Positions 1 to 4,951 of a DNA stretch of 5,053 nt are shown piece by piece (the stretch's first letter is position 1; each line of letters begins with the position of its first letter). A model generated the notes under the pieces. It searched no databases. It was not told the origin of the DNA and worked only from the letters and a program-made list of their open reading frames with translations. The stretch is from UBA12403 sp043808565 (GTDB lineage: Bacteria; Patescibacteriota; Patescibacteriia; UBA9934; GWF2-40-263): positions 1 through 5,053 of the forward strand of contig JAZDEQ010000054.1 of the NCBI GenBank assembly GCA_043808565.1. The letters run 5' to 3'. A program made the position numbers and the translations under genes.

Positions 1-89
1 TGTCTAAAAGCATAAAAGGAAACCTGGCATGATACTCGATCTGACAAATCTTTCAAGGGGTGGAAGAATAACCTCGGAAATATCTGCGC
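1..89. other. Left-edge segment without an identifiable gene
   Basis: I see no supportable complete gene here. On the plus strand the three frames entering from the left edge stop at 5-7, 13-15 and 30-32. A gene beyond the edge could therefore end in these first bases and use the terminator at 90-131, but too few codons are present to recognise it. A minus-strand frame stays open to the edge, but it has no start codon after the terminator and no recognisable motif. Confidence 0.3.
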
Positions 90-131
90 AAAACAAAAAA
101 GACGGCTCCCGAGAGTCGTGTTTTTTGTTTT
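90..131. terminator. Symmetric, probably bidirectional Rho-independent terminator
   Basis: A 7-bp stem (102-108 with 113-119, one G-T wobble between 105 and 116) closes a CCGA tetraloop. After one G-G mismatch it is extended by a perfect 11-bp A/T helix (90-100 with 121-131). Because the flanks are an A-tract on the left and a T-tract on the right, both strands give a GC-rich hairpin followed by a U-run. On the plus strand it would end a transcript entering from the left edge. On the minus strand it is the first terminator met after the helicase gene that stops at 361. Confidence 0.8.
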
Positions 132-139
132 GCTATGTT
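131..139 (+). promoter_or_regulatory. Possible extended -10 promoter for the structured RNA
   Basis: TGC followed by TATGTT (134-139) fits the extended -10 form TGnTAtnnT, with 4 of 6 core bases matching. Initiation about seven bases further on would start an RNA at roughly 146-148, just at the GGGGCT that begins the structured segment. The -35 position (111-116) is not promoter-like, so this rests on the extended -10 alone. Confidence 0.3.
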
Positions 140-145
140 CCTATG

Positions 146-362
146 TTGGGGCTTACTCCTTTCTTATCTCCATTGATCGGAGAGCTGGTTGCGGGTAGTA
201 TGCCCTTGCGCTAAAGTCTGAAAGAAAGCCCCGATGCCACGCGCCTCGGATATCCCTCTTTCTTTCTTGCTTATGCACTCGAGCCTCTACTCCCCGCAAC
301 CGGCTTGCGGACTTCTCCTTTACCGAGCCCTGTGGTCTTCACCGCAGGGTCTCTTCTTTTTT
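146..362 (+). ncRNA. Structured noncoding RNA, family unassigned (6S-like geometry)
   Basis: This segment is richer in G+C than the genes around it and has no convincing reading frame, but it folds well. An 18-position helix pairs 183-195 with 293-305 (13 bp) and 197-200 with 288-291, with one mismatch. Inside it, 220-228 pairs with 258-266 (9 bp), 214-217 with 269-272, and an apical stem pairs 231-234 with 246-249. Unpaired strands 201-213 and 273-287 face each other as a large internal bubble. Bases 148-153 can pair with 326-331. A terminator follows at 328-362. Wobbles at 186/302 and 333/344 are U-G on the plus strand but A-C mismatches on the minus strand, which supports plus-strand transcription. 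A long irregular hairpin of about 180 nt with a central bubble about 50 nt in is the layout of 6S RNA, the RNA polymerase mimic. I could not match 6S primary sequence, and I found no tmRNA, RNase P or SRP signatures. Confidence 0.55.
328..362 (+). terminator. Rho-independent terminator of the plus-strand RNA
   Basis: An 8-bp GC-rich stem (328-335 with 342-349, one U-G pair at 333/344) has the loop TCTTCA. It is followed by a pyrimidine run ending in six T (357-362). The T-run is on the plus strand only, so this does not terminate the opposing helicase transcript. The last two T of the run are also part of the helicase stop codon (361-363). Confidence 0.85.
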
Positions 363-1911
363 ATTTAATTTTTTCTAAAGCTAAAATTCTTTCTACATTA
401 AAATTCCTCGAGCCACTACCATCGGTACAACGAGCTTCTAAGCCAAAAAATTTGTAACCTTTAAATTCCATGTCAGCTAAACGCAAAGGTAAAATTTGCC
501 GAGTGGATTTTTCGTCTTTGGCTTTTAAATAAGTCATGGTTAAGATTTGTTTTTTCTCAATAGCTTGTTCTAAAATTTTTATTTTCTTTTTCAAGGGCAA
601 AACTTTAGCCGCCAAACCATACTGAAGTGCCGTTAAAAATTTCATGACCCTATAATCAAGAATCAAATGACGGGCTTGCAAAGGTTGCTTAAGAAAAATT
701 CCTCGCAAGGTTCGACAGCGACTAAGCGCCACGTAAACCTGGCCAGCAGCAAAAGCTCCACGGCCTAAATCAATGGCTACCCGATCAAAGGTTTTGCCTT
801 GGCTTTTGTGAATAGTCACGGCCCAAGCTAGCCGCAAAGGAATTTGCGAAAAGCTACCAAGTTTGTGGCGCTCCAAAGTTCTAGTGAACCGATCAAACTC
901 AAAACGAAATAAATTCCAAGTATAAGCTTCAACTTCAACTTCTTCGCCGTTATCCAAAATCACTTCTAATTCTTTATCGCCTAATTTTTTAACTGTCCCG
1001 AGCGAGCCATTTACCCAGCGCCCTTGCGAATCATTATTTAAAAACATGACTCGAGCATTAATTTTTAAATACAACAGCTCGTCAGTTGGGGCTTCGCGGT
1101 CACCAAACTTACCACTAAAAGCCGCCTCATAAGTTTTCTGCTTGCCCGGTAAAGCCGCCAAATGGGCAGCATTAATTTGATCAGCTTGTTTGTTGGTGGC
1201 CGTTAAAATAATTGCCTCTTCAATAATTTCTTCTTCACAAAAATCCACGCAACGAGCATTTAAAATGGCCAAATGCTCTTCCGAAGCCGAACAGTTGCGG
1301 ACGGCATTTAAAACTTCGATAAAATTTTGATCTTTTTGTCGATAAATTTTTTCTAATTCCACAAAAGCCAAACCATCTTTTGTTTCCAGCAAATCTTTCA
1401 TGACTTGAGCTGAAAAAAAATACGGCGTGTCATAAACATTTTTTAATTCTTCGATTTCATCACTTCGAACAACTGGTGGCAACTGATACAAATCACCAAT
1501 CATGACAATTTGTTTGCCACCAAACGGTTTTTTACTACCCATGGCCGCTTTTAAAAAAACGTCCACCGCATCAAAAAGATCAGCCCGAACCATGGAAACC
1601 TCATCAATAACAATGGTTTCGACTTCTTTGTAAAGTTCATTATTTTTAACCTGCTTCCCTTCGCGCCTGGCTTCCTTTAGAGTAATTCCTGGCCGAATAA
1701 GAAAAAACGAATGAATAGTCTGGCCTTCGATATTTAGAGCGGCCACACCAGTTGGTGCCAAAACCGCCACTTTCTTTTTAGTCGTATCACGAAAATGCCG
1801 AAGTAGCGTTGACTTGCCTGTTCCGGCTCGGCCAGTAATAAAAACCGGCCGAGTGGTAGTTTCCATTAGCTCCAAGGCTCGGGAAAAATCTGGGTTTAAA
1901 TCAAGCGGCAT
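361..1911 (-). CDS. PIF1-type SF1 DNA helicase with C-terminal WYL domain
   Basis: Probably an ATP-driven 5'-to-3' DNA helicase of the PIF1/RecD2-like group of superfamily 1B, acting on cytoplasmic DNA (forks, recombination intermediates, G-quadruplexes in studied relatives). The motifs occur in family order: Walker A GRAGTGKST (27-35), motif Ia LAPTGVAAL (51-59), Walker B IDEVSM (102-107), motif III GDLYQLPPV (139-147), motif IV region with YRQ (190-192), motif V TIHKSQGKTFD (366-376) and motif VI YVALSRCR (393-400) with arginine finger R398. Residues about 448-516 match the WYL pattern: a short helix, MTYL, a basic RQILPLRL strand, a YKFFGLEARC strand and a final FNVERI. WYL domains bind nucleic-acid or nucleotide ligands, and a PIF1-WYL protein from Thermotoga elfii uses it as an accessory ssDNA-binding module. 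The ATG lies about 12 bases after a predicted start site, with no clear Shine-Dalgarno. The gene appears monocistronic, because a terminator precedes its promoter. The helicase call is firm; the WYL call is good. Confidence 0.95.
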   Translation of the reverse strand: MPLDLNPDFSRALELMETTTRPVFITGRAGTGKSTLLRHFRDTTKKKVAVLAPTGVAALNIEGQTIHSFFLIRPGITLKEARREGKQVKNNELYKEVETIVIDEVSMVRADLFDAVDVFLKAAMGSKKPFGGKQIVMIGDLYQLPPVVRSDEIEELKNVYDTPYFFSAQVMKDLLETKDGLAFVELEKIYRQKDQNFIEVLNAVRNCSASEEHLAILNARCVDFCEEEIIEEAIILTATNKQADQINAAHLAALPGKQKTYEAAFSGKFGDREAPTDELLYLKINARVMFLNNDSQGRWVNGSLGTVKKLGDKELEVILDNGEEVEVEAYTWNLFRFEFDRFTRTLERHKLGSFSQIPLRLAWAVTIHKSQGKTFDRVAIDLGRGAFAAGQVYVALSRCRTLRGIFLKQPLQARHLILDYRVMKFLTALQYGLAAKVLPLKKKIKILEQAIEKKQILTMTYLKAKDEKSTRQILPLRLADMEFKGYKFFGLEARCTDGSGSRNFNVERILALEKIK

Positions 1912-1928
1912 AAAATCTTAGCCGGGTT

Positions 1929-1937
1929 ATTATAACA
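1929..1937 (-). promoter_or_regulatory. Extended -10 promoter of the PIF1-WYL gene
   Basis: Read on the minus strand, the sequence is TGT followed by an exact TATAAT (1934 down to 1929), a perfect TGnTATAAT extended -10. The -35 position holds only T's from the preceding terminator tail, which an extended -10 can tolerate. Initiation is expected near 1922-1923, leaving an untranslated leader of about 11-12 bases before the ATG at 1911. Confidence 0.7.
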
Positions 1938-1951
1938 GTTTTGTGAATTCT

Positions 1952-1985
1952 AAAAAACCAACCGTCCTTTAATGGCGGTTGGTTT
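1952..1985 (-). terminator. Rho-independent terminator of the Fic / acidic-protein operon
   Basis: A perfect 10-bp stem pairs 1976-1985 with 1955-1964, with a further two CC/GG pairs possible across a one-base bulge. Read on the minus strand it runs straight into six T's (1957 down to 1952). The plus strand has no comparable T-run. It lies 84 bases past the stop codon of the 246-residue protein and directly before the helicase promoter, so it separates the two transcription units. Confidence 0.88.
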
Positions 1986-1988
1986 CCT

Positions 1989-2045
1989 CATAATAACGGC
2001 GACCTGTCCGCCGAAGCCCAGCGAAGGTGGATCGACGTTATTGTG
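1989..2045. repeat. REP-like palindromic hairpin nested in an outer inverted repeat
   Basis: The core 2007-2031 has arms TCCGCC and GGTGGA (6 bp, one G-T pair) around GAAGC-CCA-GCGAA, whose two GAA runs face each other as a symmetric internal loop with a GC pair beyond. Around it, CATAATAACG (1989-1998) and CGTTATTGTG (2036-2045) are inverted copies apart from one T-G pair. It is much more GC-rich than its surroundings. From memory, palindromes of the type CCGCCGAAGC...GCGAAGGCGG are scattered through many Patescibacteria genomes. Only one copy lies in this window, so repetition is inferred, not seen. It sits in the 3' untranslated part of the minus-strand operon, between the last stop codon and the terminator. 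Confidence 0.6.
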
Positions 2046-2068
2046 ATACCAATTAAAAAGAAACTCCT

Positions 2069-2809
2069 TTAAAACTTAATATTTTCCATTTCACCACCAC
2101 AGCTACAATTACCACCACAATCACAAACTTCATTGTCGCCCAAATCTTCGTCGTCGATATCATCGCCACAGCAATCTTCGTAATCACACTCACAACAGTT
2201 TTCACAACAACAATCTTCGTCGTCTTCATCCTCATCTAAAATTTCATCGTCAAAATGATAGTTGTCAAAAAAACCAACCGGCAGTTCTTGATATTTTTTG
2301 GTTTTAAACATTTTTTTGGCCGTTTGTGTCCAGGCCTTGGTGTCAGCCAATTCTTCCTTGACTTCGGCTAATTGATCTTCATACATGGTCAGCATGTCTT
2401 GAGCCACATCACGATTGATCTCGGTCATTTCCTTATTTTCTTTAGCCGCCTCACGAAACATTTTTTCCCGAATCGCTAATTCCAAACGAGCAAAATCAAC
2501 TCGACATTGTAAAGCGTCGATTTCCATGGTCTGATAAAACCATTCATCTTCATTATCACTAATAAGTTTGGCCAAACAAAAATCTTTTTCTTCTTGATCG
2601 TTGGCTGGTTCAAAATACATCATTTCAGCTTCCTCCAAAGCCAAAAACAAATAATCTTTTTTGTCTTGATCAACTTCCTTATCTAGCAAAGCCTTAAGTT
2701 TAGCTACTGACTCTTTGGTTCCGGCATGAGCCAGCTTCATAATGTCGGCTGAAGAAACGGCTTTGACGGTTTTCTTAATCGTTTTTTTAGTGGTTTTTTT
2801 GTTGGCCAT
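2069..2809 (-). CDS. Hypothetical protein with acidic, cysteine-rich C-terminal tail
   Basis: I do not recognise this 246-residue protein. Residues 3-16 are strongly basic (repeated KKT). Residues about 20-170 look wholly helical and charged, with heptad-like stretches around 105-165, so a helical bundle or coiled coil is likely. A short conserved-looking LPVGFFDNYHFDDE (176-189) leads into a tail of mostly Asp and Glu (187-228). Between 200 and 237 lie 12 cysteines (200-202, 205, 206, 208, 213, 214, 229, 231, 235, 237), ending in two CxC pairs in a Gly-rich setting. Metal binding is the obvious idea, but the pattern matches no zinc finger, ferredoxin or metallothionein I know. There is no signal peptide or membrane span. 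The ATG lies 29 bases after the Fic stop codon with no terminator between, so the two are probably co-transcribed. There is no Shine-Dalgarno. A function as Fic partner or target is inference only. Confidence 0.8.
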   Translation of the reverse strand: MANKKTTKKTIKKTVKAVSSADIMKLAHAGTKESVAKLKALLDKEVDQDKKDYLFLALEEAEMMYFEPANDQEEKDFCLAKLISDNEDEWFYQTMEIDALQCRVDFARLELAIREKMFREAAKENKEMTEINRDVAQDMLTMYEDQLAEVKEELADTKAWTQTAKKMFKTKKYQELPVGFFDNYHFDDEILDEDEDDEDCCCENCCECDYEDCCGDDIDDEDLGDNEVCDCGGNCSCGGEMENIKF

Positions 2810-2827
2810 AATTTTGCGAAAATTAGT

Positions 2828-2841
2828 TAATTTTAAAATTA
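2828..2841. repeat. Perfect 14-bp A/T palindrome in the operon gap
   Basis: TAATTTTAAAATTA reads the same on both strands. It overlaps the TAA stop of the Fic gene and fills most of the 29-base gap before the next ATG. Made only of A and T, it could arise from base composition alone. It lacks a GC stem and a following T-run strong enough to be a terminator. It may be a weak hairpin or nothing. Confidence 0.35.
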
Positions 2842-3729
2842 TTTATTATTTTTATAGTCAATTCCCATCTTCCAAATATTTTTTTCTAAGAATGCTTCAA
2901 TTGTTTGTCGATTGGCTTTATTTATTAAATTAGAATGAGAAAATTTATTTTTTTTAGCGTATTCAGCCAGGGTTATAATTTCTTTATCTTCCAAATAAGC
3001 CAATCTTTTAAAATAACTATTAGTCAAAGCCTTACCGGCAATTTCTTCCATTATATTAGTTGCTTGATTTTTATCAAATTCCCTAAAAGCTTCATAGTAT
3101 TTATTTCGATCGATAAACTTTATGTTTATTGAAACAAAACCTTCACGAATTAACAAATAATTATTAATAACTCGGCCAATACGACCATTACCATCAACAA
3201 AAGGATGAACATATTCAAAAGTAAGGTGTAATTTAGCAATTCGTTTAATAATATTTTCGTGACTAGACGCATTATATTCGGCTAACATTTTTTCCAGTCG
3301 ATCAATAACCTCTTTTGGATTAGGGGCAATATGACTCCCAACACGAACAAATTCATTAGTTCTTCTAAACCTTCCGGCTGCTTCATCTCGAATATTGGCT
3401 AACAACATCTGGTGCAACATTAAAATCACTTCTAAGGTTAGCTCTTGCTCTTTGGCTTTTTTATCTATATACGAAACGACGCGCGCCAAATTTTTGGCTT
3501 CAAAAATTTCACGTTCGGTAATAAATCTGTCTAAATCAATTTGTAAAAGAATTTTTTCTGTTTCTTCCAGAGTAAGTGTGCTGTTTTCAATAGCATTTGA
3601 GTTATAAACTTGCTCAGAAACTTCGGCTTCGGAAATAAGTTTAAGCAACGCCTCCTTACCAATAGATGCCTTATAATATCGCTCGCGAAGAAAATTTATT
3701 TTTTTAAAAACACTAAACACTTTTGCCAT
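2839..3729 (-). CDS. Fic-family AMP-transferase with N-terminal inhibitory helix and C-terminal HTH-like tail
   Basis: Fic enzymes usually transfer AMP from ATP to a hydroxyl side chain of a target protein. The complete signature HPFVDGNGRIGR is at 175-186, with catalytic H175, the D179-G-N-G phosphate-binding loop and R183/R186. The target-docking flap is visible at about 119-141 (GRFRR ... VGSHIAPNP). SNAIEN at 44-49 fits the inhibitory motif (S/T)xxxE(G/N), with E48 as the blocking glutamate; its N-terminal position makes this a class II Fic, self-inhibited until released. Residues about 248-290 (TLAEYAKKNKFS ... IWKMG) resemble a MerR/excisionase-like winged helix-turn-helix, so DNA binding is plausible. 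Length (296) is normal for Fic proteins with an extra C-terminal domain. The ATG is fixed by an exact promoter ending a few bases upstream. It is first in an operon with the acidic Cys-rich gene. Targets are unknown. Confidence 0.95.
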   Translation of the reverse strand: MAKVFSVFKKINFLRERYYKASIGKEALLKLISEAEVSEQVYNSNAIENSTLTLEETEKILLQIDLDRFITEREIFEAKNLARVVSYIDKKAKEQELTLEVILMLHQMLLANIRDEAAGRFRRTNEFVRVGSHIAPNPKEVIDRLEKMLAEYNASSHENIIKRIAKLHLTFEYVHPFVDGNGRIGRVINNYLLIREGFVSINIKFIDRNKYYEAFREFDKNQATNIMEEIAGKALTNSYFKRLAYLEDKEIITLAEYAKKNKFSHSNLINKANRQTIEAFLEKNIWKMGIDYKNNK

Positions 3730-3737
3730 ATGCCAAA

Positions 3738-3766
3738 ATTATAAAAGTTATTCACGGTTTTGTCAA
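3738..3766 (-). promoter_or_regulatory. Exact sigma-70 consensus promoter for the Fic operon, near-leaderless
   Basis: On the minus strand, TTGACA (3766 down to 3761) is followed by exactly 17 bases and TATAAT (3743 down to 3738). Both hexamers are perfect and the spacing is optimal. Initiation about 7 bases past the -10 would fall at 3731-3732, while the start codon is 3729-3727. The mRNA should have a leader of only 2-3 bases and no ribosome binding site. Such a strong promoter, overlapped by the inverted repeat at 3746-3783, looks built to be repressed. Confidence 0.88.
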
Positions 3767-3783
3767 CATAACCGTGAATAACT
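3746..3783. promoter_or_regulatory. 14-bp perfect inverted repeat: probable operator, possibly also a terminator
   Basis: Arms AGTTATTCACGGTT (3746-3759) and AACCGTGAATAACT (3770-3783) are perfect inverted copies separated by 10 bases. One arm fills the spacer between -35 and -10. The other lies just upstream of the -35, whose hexamer is in the loop. A dimeric repressor bound here would block RNA polymerase; the HTH-like tail of Fic makes Fic itself the first candidate (inference). In RNA form it also makes a 14-bp hairpin followed on the minus strand by TTTTATAATTTT, so it could terminate transcripts from the upstream YgjP-like gene. A weaker third copy, TTCACGATTTT, is at 3802-3812. Confidence 0.8.
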
Positions 3784-3810
3784 ACTAAAAAATCCAACTT
3801 TTTCACGATT

Positions 3811-4389
3811 TTAGTCTAAATTTATTCGTTCGTTTAGACCGTTGGCTTTGAGTTCTTTTCTGAGGCTTTGACAATCGGGCACGGTTTTGGCAACTAAAGC
3901 CCAGAATCTTTGAGAATGATTGAATTCCTTTAAATGACAGAGTTCGTGGACAATGATATAGTCTGCCAGCTTTTCTGGCAACAGGGCGATTTTATAATTA
4001 AAATTCAGATTGCCGCGCCGCGAACAACTGCCCCAGCGAGTTTTTTGATTTCGAATGCTTATTTTTTTAAAAGAAAATTGATAAAACTGATTAAAATATT
4101 CCAACTTTTTTATTACTAAGTCTCGGGCTTCGACTTTGGTTTCTTTAAACGATTTGACCGGCATTTGAAACAATTGTTTGTTCGCAACTTCTTTAAAATA
4201 AGCTTGCTTTTTTAAAATCCACGATGACTTTTCCAAAATAAACTGCTCAAGGAGTTTCTCTTGCCAACGAGTTGGCACGGTGACCACCAATGTTCCGTCG
4301 CGATAAACTGCCAAACGCATTCGGCGAGCTCGGTGGCTTATTTTAAGGATGTATTCGATGGTTTGGTTAGGTAAAAGAAGCTGAGGCAC
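3811..4389 (-). CDS. YgjP/DUF45-family zinc metallohydrolase (SprT/WLM-like)
   Basis: A member of the YgjP family, the former DUF45 in the zincin fold group. These proteins look like small metalloproteases; E. coli YgjP has been reported to hydrolyse UTP, so the true substrate here is open. The zinc site HELCH is at 148-152, with catalytic E149 and probable third ligand H158 (HELCHLKEFNHS). The family signature RWGSCS is at 118-123, and the N-terminal sheet RARRMRLAVYRDGTLVVTVP is at 20-39. The length of 192 is slightly short of the usual 220-240 residues, but all core motifs are present. The start is GTG (4389-4387). An in-frame TAA two codons upstream (4395-4393) rules out a longer form, and the next ATG (residue 24) would remove part of the conserved sheet. 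It overlaps the preceding antirepressor-like gene by 23 bases in another frame, suggesting coupled translation. It is cytoplasmic; no signal or membrane segment is seen. Confidence 0.92.
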   Translation of the reverse strand: MPQLLLPNQTIEYILKISHRARRMRLAVYRDGTLVVTVPTRWQEKLLEQFILEKSSWILKKQAYFKEVANKQLFQMPVKSFKETKVEARDLVIKKLEYFNQFYQFSFKKISIRNQKTRWGSCSRRGNLNFNYKIALLPEKLADYIIVHELCHLKEFNHSQRFWALVAKTVPDCQSLRKELKANGLNERINLD

Positions 4390-4951
4390 AAGTTATTTTA
4401 ATTTTTTTAAATTTTTTGTTGCTAAAAAATTCTGTCCAGTTATAATTTTTAACTTCATTGTTTTTCCAATAGTCCGTCAGCTTATTCCTAATCTCTTGTC
4501 CCATCATTCTTTGCTGAATCCACTTTTCGTCACGACCCATTTTTTGCCAATAGCCCCGCGAACGATTTAAAGCTTTTTCCGGATCAGACATTTCTTGAAT
4601 TCTTTCATAGCCGACTTTCGCTAACCATAATTTAACCGGTTCGGCTTTTTTGCTGGGAATTGATTGAATCAACCGCAAAATCGTTTCCACGTTTGCTACA
4701 TCGGTTTCCCGCATTTTTCCGTCCTCTGCAGATAATTTCAACCGGTTACAATTTGTAACCACTTCACTTCCTTCTTTTATTAAACGATTTTTCAACACTT
4801 TCCAGTAATTTCTTGCCAATTGAAAATTAGTTTGTTCAGTCAAAACAGCCACAATATCAATCACTGAAAAAAACCAGGTTTCGGTTTTTTCGTCATAAAA
4901 ACGACGAATTTTAGGCACTGGTAGTGAATCAGGTGGCTGACCCACTGCCAA
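4367..4951 (-). CDS. BRO-N / phage-antirepressor-like protein, apparently shortened at the C terminus
   Basis: Residues about 14-165 match the bacterial BRO-N/antirepressor-like family: KIRRFYDEKTETWFFSVIDIV (14-34), a WKVLKNRLIKEGSE helix (50-63), the segment LKLSAEDGK..ETDV (71-85), LRLIQSIPSKKAEPVKLWLAKVGYERI (92-118) and EIRNKLTDYW (153-162). BRO-N domains bind DNA, and relatives are found in phages and as chromosomal accessory genes. Family members I recall run on for roughly 80-100 more residues (LTDEI...KGLK..NLRDNMT); here the similarity stops near residue 168 and 26 unrelated, Lys-rich residues follow. The protein is therefore either C-terminally truncated or a short variant; the domain itself is intact. 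The start is uncertain: TTG at 4951 is the best-placed codon, though ATT codons at 4958-4963 are possible. An in-frame stop at 4984-4982 limits the upstream extent. There is no Shine-Dalgarno. The end overlaps the YgjP-like start by 23 bases. Confidence 0.82.
   Translation of the reverse strand: MAVGQPPDSLPVPKIRRFYDEKTETWFFSVIDIVAVLTEQTNFQLARNYWKVLKNRLIKEGSEVVTNCNRLKLSAEDGKMRETDVANVETILRLIQSIPSKKAEPVKLWLAKVGYERIQEMSDPEKALNRSRGYWQKMGRDEKWIQQRMMGQEIRNKLTDYWKNNEVKNYNWTEFFSNKKFKKIKITCASASFT

Noticed and set aside
41..69. CTGACA-N17-AAGAAT as a plus-strand promoter
   Set aside because: The -10 matches only 4 of 6 bases and lacks the first T. A transcript from it would meet the strong terminator at 90-131 within about 50 bases.
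29..214. Plus-strand open frame of 61 codons
   Set aside because: It runs through the terminator hairpin at 90-131 and into the structured RNA, has no recognisable motif and no start signal.
146..362. tmRNA, RNase P RNA or SRP RNA as identity of the structured RNA
   Set aside because: I found no CCA-ending tRNA-like half or tag frame, no convincing RNase P conserved regions, and no SRP GGAAG-type apical loop on either strand. The short GAGAAGTCCG on the minus strand resembles an RNase P block, but nothing around it fits.
1989..2045. Palindrome as a single CRISPR repeat unit
   Set aside because: Only one copy, no regular spacing, no neighbouring cas genes.
2053..2235. Minus-strand open frame rich in Val, Ile and Lys
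   Set aside because: It is a shifted reading of the acidic Cys-rich tail; the repetitive GAA/GAT/TGT triplets create it.
2860..2870. TTGACT on the minus strand as the -35 of a separate promoter for the 246-residue gene
   Set aside because: It lies inside Fic coding sequence, and no good -10 occurs at 16-18 bases; the nearest TAAAAT is 20 bases away.
2742..3607. Plus-strand open frames at 2742-2933, 2935-3132 and 3395-3607
   Set aside because: They lie antisense to the Fic gene and the start of its neighbour. Their Phe/Ile/Ser-rich translations are what reverse reading of AT-rich coding DNA gives.
3934..4119. Plus-strand open frame of 61 codons
   Set aside because: Antisense to the zinc-site part of the YgjP-like gene; no independent support.
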